Of a stretch of 64,000 nucleotides of DNA, positions 8,334 through 16,372 are shown piece by piece. The stretch's first letter is position 1. Each line of letters begins with the position of its first letter. The notes beneath the pieces are model-generated. The model had not been told where the DNA came from, searched no databases, and saw only the letters and a list, made by a program, of their open reading frames with translations. This DNA is from an uncultured Desulfosarcina sp. (GTDB lineage: Bacteria > Desulfobacterota > Desulfobacteria > Desulfobacterales > Desulfosarcinaceae). Where the stretch lies: the NCBI RefSeq assembly GCF_963668215.1, contig NZ_OY764190.1, positions 2,790,001 through 2,854,000 on the forward strand, in the 5' to 3' direction. The position numbers and the translations under genes were made by a program.

Positions 8334-9650
8334 ATGGAAGCATCAAGAATCATTGATATTTCCCAGTACCGCGAAATAGAGCGCGAAAAACCGAAAAGGC
8401 GCAAACGACCGCGCAAAAAAGGGTCCGTTAAGATTCGCGGCAACAAGCTGTGGGTGGATTTCCCTTATCTCGGCGAAAGAGTTCGCGAACCATCGGGATT
8501 GGACAACACGTCGTACAATCGGAAACTGCTACGGCGCAAGCTCGACCTCATCATGGCCGAGATTGATAACGGCTTATTCGAATTCGCGAAACGATTTCCG
8601 AAAAGCAACCACAGAGAGCATTTCGCAGAGTTAGAGGGCCGTGATGTCATCATTGATCCAAATGAGATATCATTCGCGCAGTACGTGAAAAAGTGGTGGC
8701 GTGAAATGTCGCCGGGATTAAGCACGAATCAAATTCGCGATTACTCGTGCACATTGAATTGCCACCTTTTGAAGGAATTTGGTCCAGTACCCTTTAGCGA
8801 GTTTCGGCCGATTCGCATGAAAAAATATCTGGCCAAGCTCAAAGCGTACCGCCGTAATAACGACAAGCCGCTATCGGCTAAACGGATTCAGAACATCTTT
8901 ATCCCTTTGCGGGTCATTGTCCGGGATGCCATTGCCGAATATGGCTGGACCGATTTCCCGGACCCGTTTTTCAACCTCAAAATGCCCAAAATCAAAAAGA
9001 CGCGAGTGCAGCCCTTCCGCTTTCAGGAATGGCAGGTATTTAGAAAGCTTTTGCCTGAGTGGTACCGTAACTTTTTCGATTTTGCAGTCCAGACAGGGCT
9101 AAGACCGTCCGAACAGGTGGCGTTGAAGTGGTCGGCCATTGATGAGGAGTTCATTCATATCGAGCTTAGCCGCGTAAGGAACCTGGAAAAAGAGGAACTG
9201 AAAAACGAATATAGCCGACGTCAGATTCAGCTAAGGCCGGCTATGCTGGAGGTTTTGGAACGGCAATGGGAGCAGACCAAGCATTTTGAAAGTCCCTATG
9301 TGTTCCTGACACCAATCGGAACTCCAATTATTCAGGACCGTTTGCGGGAGCACTGGAAGCGAGCGATGGATAAAAGTGGTCTGCACTACCGGCGAATGTA
9401 CGAAACGCGTCATACGTTCGCCTCCTGGGCCTTAGGGGCGGGTGAATTGCCGGAGTGGGTGGCCAGGACGCTGGGTCATGCGGATACCTCAATGGTCTAC
9501 CGCACCTATGGTCGTTACATCCCCAACCTCACGCGCCAGGACGGTAGCGCCTTTGAAAAGCAGTATGTCGAAATGACCCAAAAAAAATGGGGCACAATTC
9601 GTCACAATTTACGGCACAATCGTGACAAATCACCCCAAAATCCTGCCTAA
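8334..9650 (+). CDS. tyrosine-family site-specific integrase
   Basis: The 438-residue protein has a very basic N-terminus (15-32), an arm-binding/SAM-like core-binding region (about 110-210) and a C-terminal catalytic domain. Catalytic residues seen: R257 in TGLRPSEQ, the YETRH box with R359, H382 in LGHADTS and the probable nucleophile Y392 in TYGRY. It ends 21 bp before the direct repeat that forms the 3' end of ssrA, the normal position for an integrase that recombines at this site. A strong GGAGGTGAG at 8299-8307 is 26 bases upstream; a closer AAAGGG precedes the ATG. The last ~15 codons overlap repeated CACAAT motifs that may be arm-type sites, so the gene end and the att region are overlaid. 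Confidence 0.95.
   Translation: MEASRIIDISQYREIEREKPKRRKRPRKKGSVKIRGNKLWVDFPYLGERVREPSGLDNTSYNRKLLRRKLDLIMAEIDNGLFEFAKRFPKSNHREHFAELEGRDVIIDPNEISFAQYVKKWWREMSPGLSTNQIRDYSCTLNCHLLKEFGPVPFSEFRPIRMKKYLAKLKAYRRNNDKPLSAKRIQNIFIPLRVIVRDAIAEYGWTDFPDPFFNLKMPKIKKTRVQPFRFQEWQVFRKLLPEWYRNFFDFAVQTGLRPSEQVALKWSAIDEEFIHIELSRVRNLEKEELKNEYSRRQIQLRPAMLEVLERQWEQTKHFESPYVFLTPIGTPIIQDRLREHWKRAMDKSGLHYRRMYETRHTFASWALGAGELPEWVARTLGHADTSMVYRTYGRYIPNLTRQDGSAFEKQYVEMTQKKWGTIRHNLRHNRDKSPQNPA
9590..9621. repeat. repeated CACAAT motifs, possible integrase arm sites at the right end
   Basis: Three CACAAT units lie at 9593-9598, 9603-9608 and 9615-9620, near-evenly spaced, inside the last codons of the integrase gene and 52-80 bp from the att core. 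The second and third unit form the same CACAATTTACGGCACA block as at 1049-1064. Regular spacing of 10-12 bp (about one helical turn) fits protein binding on one face. Function is inferred. Confidence 0.4.
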
Positions 9651-9671
9651 CTACCTGTTTTTATTCAATCC

Positions 9672-9698
9672 AAATTGGTGGAGGCGGCGGGAGTCGAA
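9672..9698. other. att site, ssrA-proximal end of the island
   Basis: Direct repeat of 876-902. It covers the last 23 bases of ssrA (T-arm and acceptor stem with CCA) and 4 bases beyond. The island supplies or preserves a functional ssrA 3' end, so integration does not break the gene. Confidence 0.9.
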
Positions 9699-10028
9699 CC
9701 CGCGTCCGAAAATATTCCACACAAATCTCTACATGCTTATCCTGATCTCTAAGTATCGCCTCTGCCAGTCTCCATCAGGCAGGGTACTGCAAAGGCTATC
9801 CTGCTAAAAGTTCGCCGCTGCTGCAGCAGGCATTCAGCAGTGGCTATCCCACTAGTCGACGCTCTATCCAAGTCCGCGGGAAAAACAAGGTAGAACGGTA
9901 GCACTAAGCTGCTACGGCGTAGTTATAATCGTCTGCGATTATGTTTAGGTCCCGCCAGTTTTACGAGTTGACAGGAACTCGGCATGCAATCGGTGTTTCT
10001 TTATCCCCGTCGAAGCCGTTTCGCCCCC
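9676..10028 (-). ncRNA. ssrA: transfer-messenger RNA (tmRNA)
   Basis: The minus strand begins GGGGGCGAAACGGCTTCGACGG, diagnostic of the tmRNA 5' tRNA-like half, and ends ...CGACTCCCGCCGCCTCCACCA. The tag reading frame at 9936-9904 encodes ADDYNYAVAA followed by TAG; the resume alanine codon is GCA. The length of 353 nt is normal. tmRNA works with SmpB to rescue stalled ribosomes and tag proteins for proteolysis. The 3' end is the integration site of the island, which has displaced the native downstream sequence and terminator. A near-consensus promoter lies 27 bp upstream. Confidence 0.97.
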
Positions 10029-10054
10029 AAATTGTTAAAGAACCAGTTTGAGCC

Positions 10055-10083
10055 ATAATAATTCACGGACGCGGCAATGTCAA
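10055..10083 (-). promoter_or_regulatory. sigma70-type promoter of ssrA
   Basis: On the minus strand TTGACA (10083-10078) and TATTAT (10060-10055) are separated by exactly 17 bp. The -10 box ends 27 bp before the mature tmRNA 5' end, leaving room for a short leader removed by processing. Confidence 0.8.
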
Positions 10084-10331
10084 TTCAAACGGATCATCGA
10101 AACAGGGTGGCCATATTTGAAGCGGTGCATTAATGGTCACCCCTCACCCCGATCCTCTCCCCTCAAGGGGCGAGGGGGCGTTTACCGGAAACTGCGGGAT
10201 ATCGATGGCGGTTTGGCGTAATCGTTTTCGTTCCCTGCGCTCCTAAAAGCGAATAATCACTGGTTGTTACATTTTTCCTGGATCCCGGATCTTCGCTTTG
10301 CTGCGTCCGGGATGACGGGACGGGGGCAATG
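10084..10331. other. gene-free stretch with GC-rich palindromes
   Basis: No gene is supported. The stretch holds a CTCTCCCCTC...GAGGGG palindromic block near 10152-10178 and an 8-bp inverted repeat ATCCCGGA/TCCGGGAT at 10282-10289 and 10306-10313. Both resemble common dispersed intergenic palindromes; no second copy of either was found in the window. Confidence 0.4.
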
Positions 10332-10378
10332 CAAAACGCCCCTGAAATCCCTTCGATCAAGGGTTTCAGGAGCGTTGA
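10332..10378 (-). terminator. probable terminator of the liv operon
   Basis: A long imperfect stem (AACGCCCCTGAAATCCCTT against AAGGGTTTCAGGAGCGTT, one bulge and one mismatch) with a 5-nt loop is followed on the minus strand by TTTT. It lies about 205 bp downstream of livF, beyond the MITE-like repeat, with no other minus-strand gene between. Confidence 0.6.
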
Positions 10379-10430
10379 AAAATTACTCGGTCGGGGTATT
10401 TCTAAGCTTAACCTGCGGCTTCCCAATCAC

Positions 10431-10578
10431 GAATTCGTAAGAAATCCGAGATCTCTCGCTATACACCGCCAAGCGGGACAAGAAAGCTTGCGAATCCCGA
10501 GGAATGAGGTGCACTTATGGGTGCTCCGCAGTGACGAGGGGTGAAGCGTAACGCCGATATCGGTTTTCTTACGAATTC
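10431..10578 (+). repeat. 148-bp MITE-like repeat, copy 1
   Basis: The unit ends in 22-bp terminal inverted repeats (GAATTCGTAAGAAATCCGAG... against the reverse complement ...CGGTTTTCTTACGAATTC; two mismatches). Its interior is clearly similar to the reverse complement of 22803-22952, including CTCGGGATTCGCAAGC and a CCCTCGTC block. It contains no gene. It lies 5 bp after the livF stop codon, so it is probably transcribed as the 3' end of the liv mRNA. Confidence 0.75.
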
Positions 10579-10583
10579 GCCAA

Positions 10584-11306
10584 TTATTCGCCCAGATAGG
10601 CCTTCCTGATCTCCGGATTGTCCATCAATTTCTTGGCGTCGTCCTCCAGGGTGATGTTGCCGGTTTCCAGCACATACCCCCGCGAGGCGGCCTGCAGGGC
10701 CAGGTTGGCATTCTGCTCTACCAGCAGGATGGTCGTGCCGTCTTTTTTGTTGACGTCCTTGATGATATCGAAAATCTGCTGCACGATCAGCGGGGCCAGA
10801 CCCAGAGAGGGCTCGTCCAGCAACAGCACCTTGGGGCGTCCCATCAGGGCCCGGGCGATGGCCAGCATCTGCTGCTCCCCGCCGGAAAGGGTGCCGCCAT
10901 GCTGTCTGTGGCGGTCTTTCAGGATGGGAAACAGATTGTAGACGTACTGCCGGTCCGATTCGATGCTTTGCTTGTCCTTGCGGAAAAAGGCGCCCAGGGT
11001 CAGGTTTTCGTCCACGGTCAGACGCGGAAAGATGCGCCGGCCTTCGGGAACCTGGCATAGACCGGATTCGGGCAGGGCTTCGGCGGAAGTTCCGTGAATG
11101 GCCTTGCCATTGTACCAGATTTCGCCTTCGTCGATGGGGATGACGCAGCAGGTGGTCATCAGAGTGGTGGATTTGCCGGCACCGTTGGCGCCGATAATGG
11201 CCACGATTTCACCCGGATAGACCTTGAGCGAAATCCCTTTCAGAGCCTTGATGCTGCCGTAGCTGGAATAGACGTTTTTCAGTTCGAGAATCGGTTGATC
11301 GGCCAT
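10584..11306 (-). CDS. livF: branched-chain amino acid ABC transporter, ATP-binding protein LivF
   Basis: A 240-residue cytoplasmic ATPase that powers high-affinity uptake of branched-chain amino acids or similar substrates with LivG. Walker A is GANGAGKST (about 38-46), the ABC signature is LSGGEQQML (about 139-147) and Walker B is VLLLDEPSLGLAP (about 159-171); the short C-terminal tail is typical of LivF rather than LivG. The ATG follows the livM stop directly (TAG then ATG), so translation is probably coupled. It is the last gene of the operon gntR-livG-livK-livH-livM-livF. The true substrate is not shown by sequence; in these bacteria such transporters may also import aromatic acids or amides. 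Confidence 0.93.
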   Translation of the reverse strand: MADQPILELKNVYSSYGSIKALKGISLKVYPGEIVAIIGANGAGKSTTLMTTCCVIPIDEGEIWYNGKAIHGTSAEALPESGLCQVPEGRRIFPRLTVDENLTLGAFFRKDKQSIESDRQYVYNLFPILKDRHRQHGGTLSGGEQQMLAIARALMGRPKVLLLDEPSLGLAPLIVQQIFDIIKDVNKKDGTTILLVEQNANLALQAASRGYVLETGNITLEDDAKKLMDNPEIRKAYLGE

Positions 11307-12533
11307 CTATCCCTCCTCCTCTTCGCCCCGTTTGCCCATCCGCTTGGCCGGGATGAGGCCGGCGGGCCTGAACAGCATCATCACCACCATGGACATACCG
11401 AAGACCAGCATGCGGTAGGTCTCGAATTCGCGGAAGACTTCGGGCAGTACGATCAGGGCCGCGGCCCCCAGCATAACCCCGGGGATGGACCCCATGCCGC
11501 CCAGAACCACCATGCTCAGCACCATGGCCGATTCCAGGAACGTGAAGCTTTCCGGGCTGACGAAACGCATGCGGGCGCAGAAGAAGGCCCCGGCCAGACC
11601 GGCGAAAAGGGCGCCCATGCCATAGGCCAGCAGCTTGAGCATGAAGGTGTTCACGCCCATCAGCTCGGCCGCCGTTTCGTCTTCGCGGATGGACTCCCAG
11701 GCCCGCCCGACTCTGGAGAAGTTCAGGTTTCTGACTGCGATCATGGTGACGATCGCCAGCGCCAGGGCAATGTAATAGAGGTAGTGCAGCTTCTTGAGGT
11801 AAAGCATTTCGAACGAAAATCCGTTTTCGAAGCTGGGAATCAGGATGCTGGGCGGATTGACCCCCAACAGGCCGTTGGGGCCATTGGTCAGCGCCATCCA
11901 GTTGTTGAGCAGGATACGCACGATTTCCCCGAAGCCCAAGGTCACGATGGCCAGGTAGTCGCCGCGCATGCGCAGGGTCGGATAGCCGATGAGGCACCCG
12001 GCGATCATGGCCAGGGTCGCCGCAATGGGCAAACAGATCCAGAAGGACATCCCGAAGTGCAGGTTCAGCAGGGCGTAGGTGTAAGCGCCCACGCCGTAGA
12101 AGGCGATGTACCCCAAATCCAGCATGCCGGCCAGCCCGACCACCACGTTAAGGCCCAGCCCCAGGCAGATGTAGATCAGTACATTGGTGGCCACATCCTG
12201 GGCGTAGCGACCGGTAAACTGCGGATAGCCCAATGCGATCGCCAGAAGAATGACCATCCAGACCCAAGCGGGAACTTTGGCGGTTGCCTGACTCACGGTC
12301 CCGCGAATTCCGGACAATGGCCGGCTGACGACATCCAGGTTGCCGCTTTTGTTCATCAGATACAGCAGCAGGCAGATAGTCATCCCAACGGCAATATAGA
12401 GCCAGACGGTGAAGGTCTTGGCAAAAGTAAGGGTCCCGTCCGGGTGAATCCCCAGCAGCGGCCACAAAAGGCCCAGCAGCCACAACAGGCCGATGGTGTA
12501 AGGTTTCCAGACTTTTTTAAACTCTTGTATCAT
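11307..12533 (-). CDS. livM: branched-chain amino acid ABC transporter permease LivM
   Basis: A hydrophobic permease of 408 residues with ~10 membrane segments and the LivM signature GLNVVVGLAGMLDLGYIAFYGVGAY, shared with LivH-type permeases. The frame is open 34 codons further upstream, but that extension lies within livH and has no membrane or family character; ATG at 12533 gives a normal N-terminus (MIQEFKKVWKPYTIG) and a 17-bp overlap with the livH end. The ~100-residue N-terminal extension with three extra segments before the core is usual in this subgroup. The highly acidic tail (GEEEEG) ends directly before livF. Confidence 0.92.
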   Translation of the reverse strand: MIQEFKKVWKPYTIGLLWLLGLLWPLLGIHPDGTLTFAKTFTVWLYIAVGMTICLLLYLMNKSGNLDVVSRPLSGIRGTVSQATAKVPAWVWMVILLAIALGYPQFTGRYAQDVATNVLIYICLGLGLNVVVGLAGMLDLGYIAFYGVGAYTYALLNLHFGMSFWICLPIAATLAMIAGCLIGYPTLRMRGDYLAIVTLGFGEIVRILLNNWMALTNGPNGLLGVNPPSILIPSFENGFSFEMLYLKKLHYLYYIALALAIVTMIAVRNLNFSRVGRAWESIREDETAAELMGVNTFMLKLLAYGMGALFAGLAGAFFCARMRFVSPESFTFLESAMVLSMVVLGGMGSIPGVMLGAAALIVLPEVFREFETYRMLVFGMSMVVMMLFRPAGLIPAKRMGKRGEEEEG

Positions 12534-13428
12534 CGATATTCTCGCCCATGATTCCAGTCGGTTTGAAGTAGAGCACGGAGATGAGGATAATGAAAGCAAA
12601 CACATCCTTGTATTGACCGGAGATATAGCCGGCACCGAAAATTTCCACCATGCCGATGATCAATCCCCCCAGCATGGCGCCGGTGATGTTGCCGATGCCG
12701 CCCAGTACGGCTGCGGCAAAGGCCTTGATGCCGGGCAGAAAGCCCATGTCGTAGCGCACCGATCCATAGTAAAGGCCCACCATGATGCCGGCGGCGGCGG
12801 CCAGGCCGGCGCCGATGGCAAAGGTCAAAGAGATGATCCGGTTGGCGCTGATGGAAACCAGGCTGCTCATGATCTTGTCCTGGGCCGTGGCCCGCATGGC
12901 CATGCCCACCTTGGTCTTGAACACCAGGAGGTTAAGCACGATCAGCAGGAAGATGGTCATGCCCACGATCATCATCTGCAGGTAGCTGATGGTGATCATG
13001 CCGAAGTCCAGACCGCCCTGGAACAGTTCGCTGGGGTAGGCTTTGTCGTAAACGCCCTGGGTCAGCATCAGGCCGTTGGAGAGAAAAATGGACATACCTA
13101 ACGCCGAAAGCAGAACGGCCAGCCGGGATTGCTTGCGCAACGGTTTGTAGGCCACCTTTTCGACTCCCATGGCCAGGAAGGCACAATAAACCATGGTGAG
13201 TACAAAAGAACCGGCCAGGCACAAAATCGGGTGGGTTTCCATGTATCCGTTGCCGGCAAAGAAGCTGAGCAGAATCACCCCTACATAACCGCCGGCGGCG
13301 AAAAATTCACCGTGGGCGAAGTTGATCAGCTGGATGACGCCGTACACCATGGTGTACCCCAATGCGATCAGGGCGTAGAGCCCCCCCAGGGTGATGCCGT
13401 TGATCAATTGCTGAATGAAATATTCCAT
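12517..13428 (-). CDS. livH: branched-chain amino acid ABC transporter permease LivH
   Basis: A 303-residue inner-membrane permease with eight or so hydrophobic segments. The N-terminal MEYFIQQLINGITLGGLYALIALGYTMVYG and the INFAHGEFFAAGGY motif are hallmarks of LivH. The coupling region (KTKVGMAMRATAQDKIMSSL) that contacts the ATPases is clear at about 172-191. It is separated from the binding-protein gene by 107 bp with a hairpin, and overlaps livM by 17 bp. No Shine-Dalgarno sequence is obvious before the ATG. Confidence 0.93.
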   Translation of the reverse strand: MEYFIQQLINGITLGGLYALIALGYTMVYGVIQLINFAHGEFFAAGGYVGVILLSFFAGNGYMETHPILCLAGSFVLTMVYCAFLAMGVEKVAYKPLRKQSRLAVLLSALGMSIFLSNGLMLTQGVYDKAYPSELFQGGLDFGMITISYLQMMIVGMTIFLLIVLNLLVFKTKVGMAMRATAQDKIMSSLVSISANRIISLTFAIGAGLAAAAGIMVGLYYGSVRYDMGFLPGIKAFAAAVLGGIGNITGAMLGGLIIGMVEIFGAGYISGQYKDVFAFIILISVLYFKPTGIMGENIDDTRV

Positions 13429-13490
13429 AGAAATCGCTTTTTACTTGAGCGGAACGTTGGCGTTGAAGCCGGTTGCGGACCGGCAACGAT

Positions 13491-13519
13491 GACTGCCCCG
13501 CCGGGAAGGCAGGGCAGTC
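13491..13519 (-). promoter_or_regulatory. intercistronic hairpin between binding protein and permease genes
   Basis: GACTGCCC (13491-13498) pairs with GGGCAGTC (13512-13519). No T-run follows on the minus strand. A stem just after the binding-protein gene commonly lets that gene be expressed above the rest of an ABC operon by partial termination or mRNA protection; that role is inferred. Confidence 0.5.
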
Positions 13520-13535
13520 GATTCAATATTTCTTT

Positions 13536-14672
13536 TTACTTCAGCAGGCCCTTTTCGGGATGCCAGTAGGGAACGAACTTGCCGTTTTCGACCTTGAAGG
13601 CGATGTAGGAAGAACCGGAGTCGCCGTTGGCCTTGAACTTGATCTGTTTGGCCACACCGGGAAAATCCATCTTCATAATCTCGGCTTTGATTTTAGCCGG
13701 ATCGGTGGAACCGGCAGCTTTGATGGCCTTGAGCAGCACGGTGGCAGCATCATAGGCATAGGTGGCGTAGGCAGCGATGGGGCCGTACTTGGGCACGTAA
13801 ATTTTCTCGAAGGCCTTGTATTCGGGGGTGGTGGTATCGGTGAAGCCGTAGGTTAGGTAAACACCTTCGGCCGCATCTTTGGCCACTTCCATGTACCTGG
13901 GCTGGAATACTGCGTCCTGGGTAACGATTTGGGACTGCAGGCCCATGCGCTTGGCTTGCAGCGTCATCAGGGCGGCAGGTGAAAAGCCCTGCAGGGACAT
14001 GTAGAAGATGTCTGCATTGGCGGCTTTGGCTTTGGTCAGCACGGCGGCGAAGTCCTTGTCGCCCTGGTTGACGTGATCGTGCTCGACAACTTCGATGCCC
14101 ATTTCCTTGCAGGCTTTGGATACGCCGTCGGCCAGCCCCTGGGAGTAGGTGGTTTTGTCGTCCACGATGAAGACCGTCTTGGCGCCCAGGCTCTCTTTGA
14201 GGAACTTGGCGGCGGCCGGGGCCTGGTCGTCATCACGACCGCACAGGCGGAACATGTAGGGCAGGCCGCGGTCGGTGACCTTCTCGTTAGTGGAGGCCGG
14301 GGTCAGCATGGGAATGTCTTCCTCGTCCAGGGTCTCGGAACCGGGAATGGTGGACGAGGAGCAGTAGGCGCCGACGACGCCGACGACTTCAAGGTTGATC
14401 AGCTTATTGGCGGCGGCCACAGCCTGTTTGGGGTCGCAGGCGGTGTCCTGGGGGAACAGTTCGATCTTGTCGTAGCCGGGGATGCCGCCGGCTTCCTCGA
14501 AGACCTGGATGGCAGTCAGCACGCCGTTTTTAATGTCGGTGCCGTCGGATGCATAGGGGCCGGTGAGCGGGCTCATGGAGCCGATTTTCAGGGTTTTCGC
14601 AGTTGCCGTTCCCATGAGGAAGGGGACGACCATCAGGCCAAGTACCAGTGCAACGAACAGTTTTCTTCTCAT
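13536..14672 (-). CDS. livK: branched-chain amino acid ABC transporter, periplasmic binding protein
   Basis: A 378-residue type-I periplasmic binding protein. The first ~25 residues are a signal peptide (MRRKLFVALVLGLMVVPFLMGTATA). The mature start LKIGSMSPLTGPYASDGTDIKNGV is the classic LivJ/LivK/Leu-Ile-Val ligand fold, with the conserved GxxGxYCSSST loop near residue 115. AGGAGGAG lies 7 bases before the ATG. It lies between livG and livH, and its ligand defines the transporter; the sequence does not tell leucine-type ligands from amides, urea or aromatic acids. The gene symbol is given by homology class. Confidence 0.9.
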   Translation of the reverse strand: MRRKLFVALVLGLMVVPFLMGTATAKTLKIGSMSPLTGPYASDGTDIKNGVLTAIQVFEEAGGIPGYDKIELFPQDTACDPKQAVAAANKLINLEVVGVVGAYCSSSTIPGSETLDEEDIPMLTPASTNEKVTDRGLPYMFRLCGRDDDQAPAAAKFLKESLGAKTVFIVDDKTTYSQGLADGVSKACKEMGIEVVEHDHVNQGDKDFAAVLTKAKAANADIFYMSLQGFSPAALMTLQAKRMGLQSQIVTQDAVFQPRYMEVAKDAAEGVYLTYGFTDTTTPEYKAFEKIYVPKYGPIAAYATYAYDAATVLLKAIKAAGSTDPAKIKAEIMKMDFPGVAKQIKFKANGDSGSSYIAFKVENGKFVPYWHPEKGLLK

Positions 14673-14700
14673 TTGACGCTCCTCCTATTTGTGGTGTTTT

Positions 14701-15465
14701 TTAACTTGCCGGCTGACCGAGATAGGCCTCGATCACCTGCGGGTTGGACTGAATTTCTTCCGGTGTGCCTTCGGCGATCTTGACGCCATGGTCAACGCAG
14801 ACGATCCGGTGACACACGCCCATGACCACTTTCATATCATGCTCCACCAGCAGCACATCGATGCCCACTTCGCAAATGCGGGCGATGTCTTTCATCAAGG
14901 CCGAGCTTTCCGAGGGGTTCATGCCGGCGGCCGGCTCGTCGAGCAGGATCACTTTGGGTTGGGAGGCCAGGGCCCGCGCAATCTCCAGGCGGCGCTGCAA
15001 CCCGTAGGGCAGGTTGGAAGCAACCGTGTCGGCATAGGCATCCACGCCCATGAATTTGAGCGCGTCCAAGGCGCTGCCGTGGATGGCACGCTCCTCCCGG
15101 CGCTGGGAGCCCGTGCGGAAGATGGCGCCCACCACCCCTTTTTTGGAGCGGCAATGCCGGGCGACCATGGCGTTTTCCACCGCCGTCATGGCCGAAAAGA
15201 GCCGGATGTTCTGAAATGTCCGTGAGATTCCTTTGGAGAAGATTTCATGGGGCCGTTTGCCCAGAATGCTTTTGCCATCGAAGCGGACATCGCCCTTGCT
15301 GGCCCTGTAAACGCCGGTGAGCACGTTGAAGACCGTGGTTTTGCCGGCTCCGTTAGGACCGATCAAGCCGACGATTTCTCCGGTGTTGATGGAAAAGCTC
15401 AATTCGGACAGGGCCACAAGGCCGCCGAATCTTACCGTGATGTTGTCCAGTTCTAAATGCGCCAT
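14701..15465 (-). CDS. livG: branched-chain amino acid ABC transporter, ATP-binding protein LivG
   Basis: A 254-residue ATPase, partner of LivF. Walker A GPNGAGKTT (about 37-45), a LivG-type insertion with SRTFQNIRLF (Q-loop region, about 84-93), a degenerate signature (LPYGLQRRLEIARAL, about 151-165) and Walker B KVILLDEPAAGMNP (about 171-184) are visible. The degenerate signature LPYGLQR instead of LSGGQ is normal for LivG. It is the first transporter gene after the regulator gene, 71 bp downstream, so regulator and transporter may share a transcript. Confidence 0.93.
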   Translation of the reverse strand: MAHLELDNITVRFGGLVALSELSFSINTGEIVGLIGPNGAGKTTVFNVLTGVYRASKGDVRFDGKSILGKRPHEIFSKGISRTFQNIRLFSAMTAVENAMVARHCRSKKGVVGAIFRTGSQRREERAIHGSALDALKFMGVDAYADTVASNLPYGLQRRLEIARALASQPKVILLDEPAAGMNPSESSALMKDIARICEVGIDVLLVEHDMKVVMGVCHRIVCVDHGVKIAEGTPEEIQSNPQVIEAYLGQPAS

Positions 15466-15536
15466 AGCACCTAACCGTTATCCTTGAATCGTTATGGATG
15501 TTACGACCCGCAATCCTGCCGCGGGTTCAAGCTGTA

Positions 15537-16271
15537 TCATCTATTCTCCTGACGATCACGCATCTCCATATACCCGCTGAACCGCTGGATGTGGTTGCGT
15601 GCAATATCGCCTGCCTTACGTGCATCCCCTTCAATTGAGGCAGCCGCCAGATTTTCAAGATCCTGCATATTTTCTTGCATTACCGGTTCTTCCATGACGA
15701 GATATTCGTCATAGTAGCGGCGTATGTTTTCGTGAATGGTCTTGAGAATCGATATATAGATGGGATTGCGCGTTTTCCGGGCGAAAAACAGATGCAGGTT
15801 CTTATCGGCGGTGAGAAAATCGGGCACCGCTTCGACCCCGCGGGCCACGCATTTGCGGGCGACATCGAGAAGCTTTCGCAGCTCCTTTTTGTCCTTTTCC
15901 GTCATGCGTTGGGTGGCCAGGACGACGACATCGCCTTCCACCCGCTCACGGAATTCGGCGATGTGCCGCAGAGATACCTGGTGGGAGCGAATCAGCAGAT
16001 CCAGGCTTTCGGAGACCAGATCCGGAGTAACCGCCTTGACAACGGCGCCGCCGCCCATGCCCAGCTTGATTTCGATGAGCCCTTTCTGTTCCAGAACCCT
16101 CAAGGCTTCACGCAGGGTGCTGCGGCTGGTTTCCAGCATCTCTTTGAGTTCGCGCTCGGCCGGAAGCCGCTCGCCAACCTTGAGCCGCCCATCGATGATG
16201 GCCTCCTGGATCTGTTCGACCACATCCTGGAAGATGCGGTTCTGTCTGGCAGCACGAAACAAGTGGGTCAT
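15537..16271 (-). CDS. FadR-subfamily GntR transcriptional regulator
   Basis: A 244-residue regulator with an N-terminal GntR winged helix (about 10-75; VGERLPAERELKEMLETSRSTLREAL is the recognition region) and a C-terminal all-helical FCD ligand-binding domain (about 90-240). FCD domains bind metal and organic or amino acids. A TTG five codons further upstream (16286) also keeps the frame open, but the ATG at 16271 gives the standard N-terminus. It lies directly upstream of livG in the same direction. A perfect palindrome of the FadR-family type lies 87 bp upstream, so autoregulation and control of the liv operon are likely. Confidence 0.88.
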   Translation of the reverse strand: MTHLFRAARQNRIFQDVVEQIQEAIIDGRLKVGERLPAERELKEMLETSRSTLREALRVLEQKGLIEIKLGMGGGAVVKAVTPDLVSESLDLLIRSHQVSLRHIAEFRERVEGDVVVLATQRMTEKDKKELRKLLDVARKCVARGVEAVPDFLTADKNLHLFFARKTRNPIYISILKTIHENIRRYYDEYLVMEEPVMQENMQDLENLAAASIEGDARKAGDIARNHIQRFSGYMEMRDRQENR

Positions 16272-16357
16272 CGCTTGGCAACTCAAAATTGTCTTTGGAA
16301 TTCAGTATCGATGTTTCCCTGCGACCATGGGATCGAGAGCTGGTCAGGAATTTTCTG

Positions 16358-16372
16358 AATGGTCTGACCATT
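16358..16372. promoter_or_regulatory. operator palindrome for the GntR regulator
   Basis: AATGGTCTGACCATT is a perfect 15-bp palindrome containing TGGTCnGACCA, which matches the TnGTnnnACnA consensus of FadR-type GntR operators. It lies in the promoter region of the regulator gene, as expected for an autoregulatory site. Confidence 0.75.

Larger units (their letters stand above)
876..9698. mobile_element. ssrA-integrated genomic island (~8.8 kb, satellite-like)
   Basis: The element is bounded by 27-bp direct repeats, one of which is the 3' end of intact ssrA. Gene order from the ssrA side: tyrosine integrase, AlpA-like HTH protein, primase-polymerase/ATPase, unknown 336-residue protein, and a divergent 1326-residue DUF4365 protein. 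No capsid, terminase, tail, conjugation or mobilisation gene is visible. Integrase plus small HTH regulator plus replication primase in under 10 kb is the layout known from phage satellites and small integrative elements; calling it a satellite is inference. The two genes at the ssrA-distal end are much more AT-rich than the chromosome and occupy the usual cargo position. Confidence 0.85.

Noticed and set aside
11094..12551. Long plus-strand open frame opposite livM and livF
   Set aside because: Histidine- and glutamine-rich composition typical of the antisense of GC-rich coding DNA; the minus-strand genes are certain.
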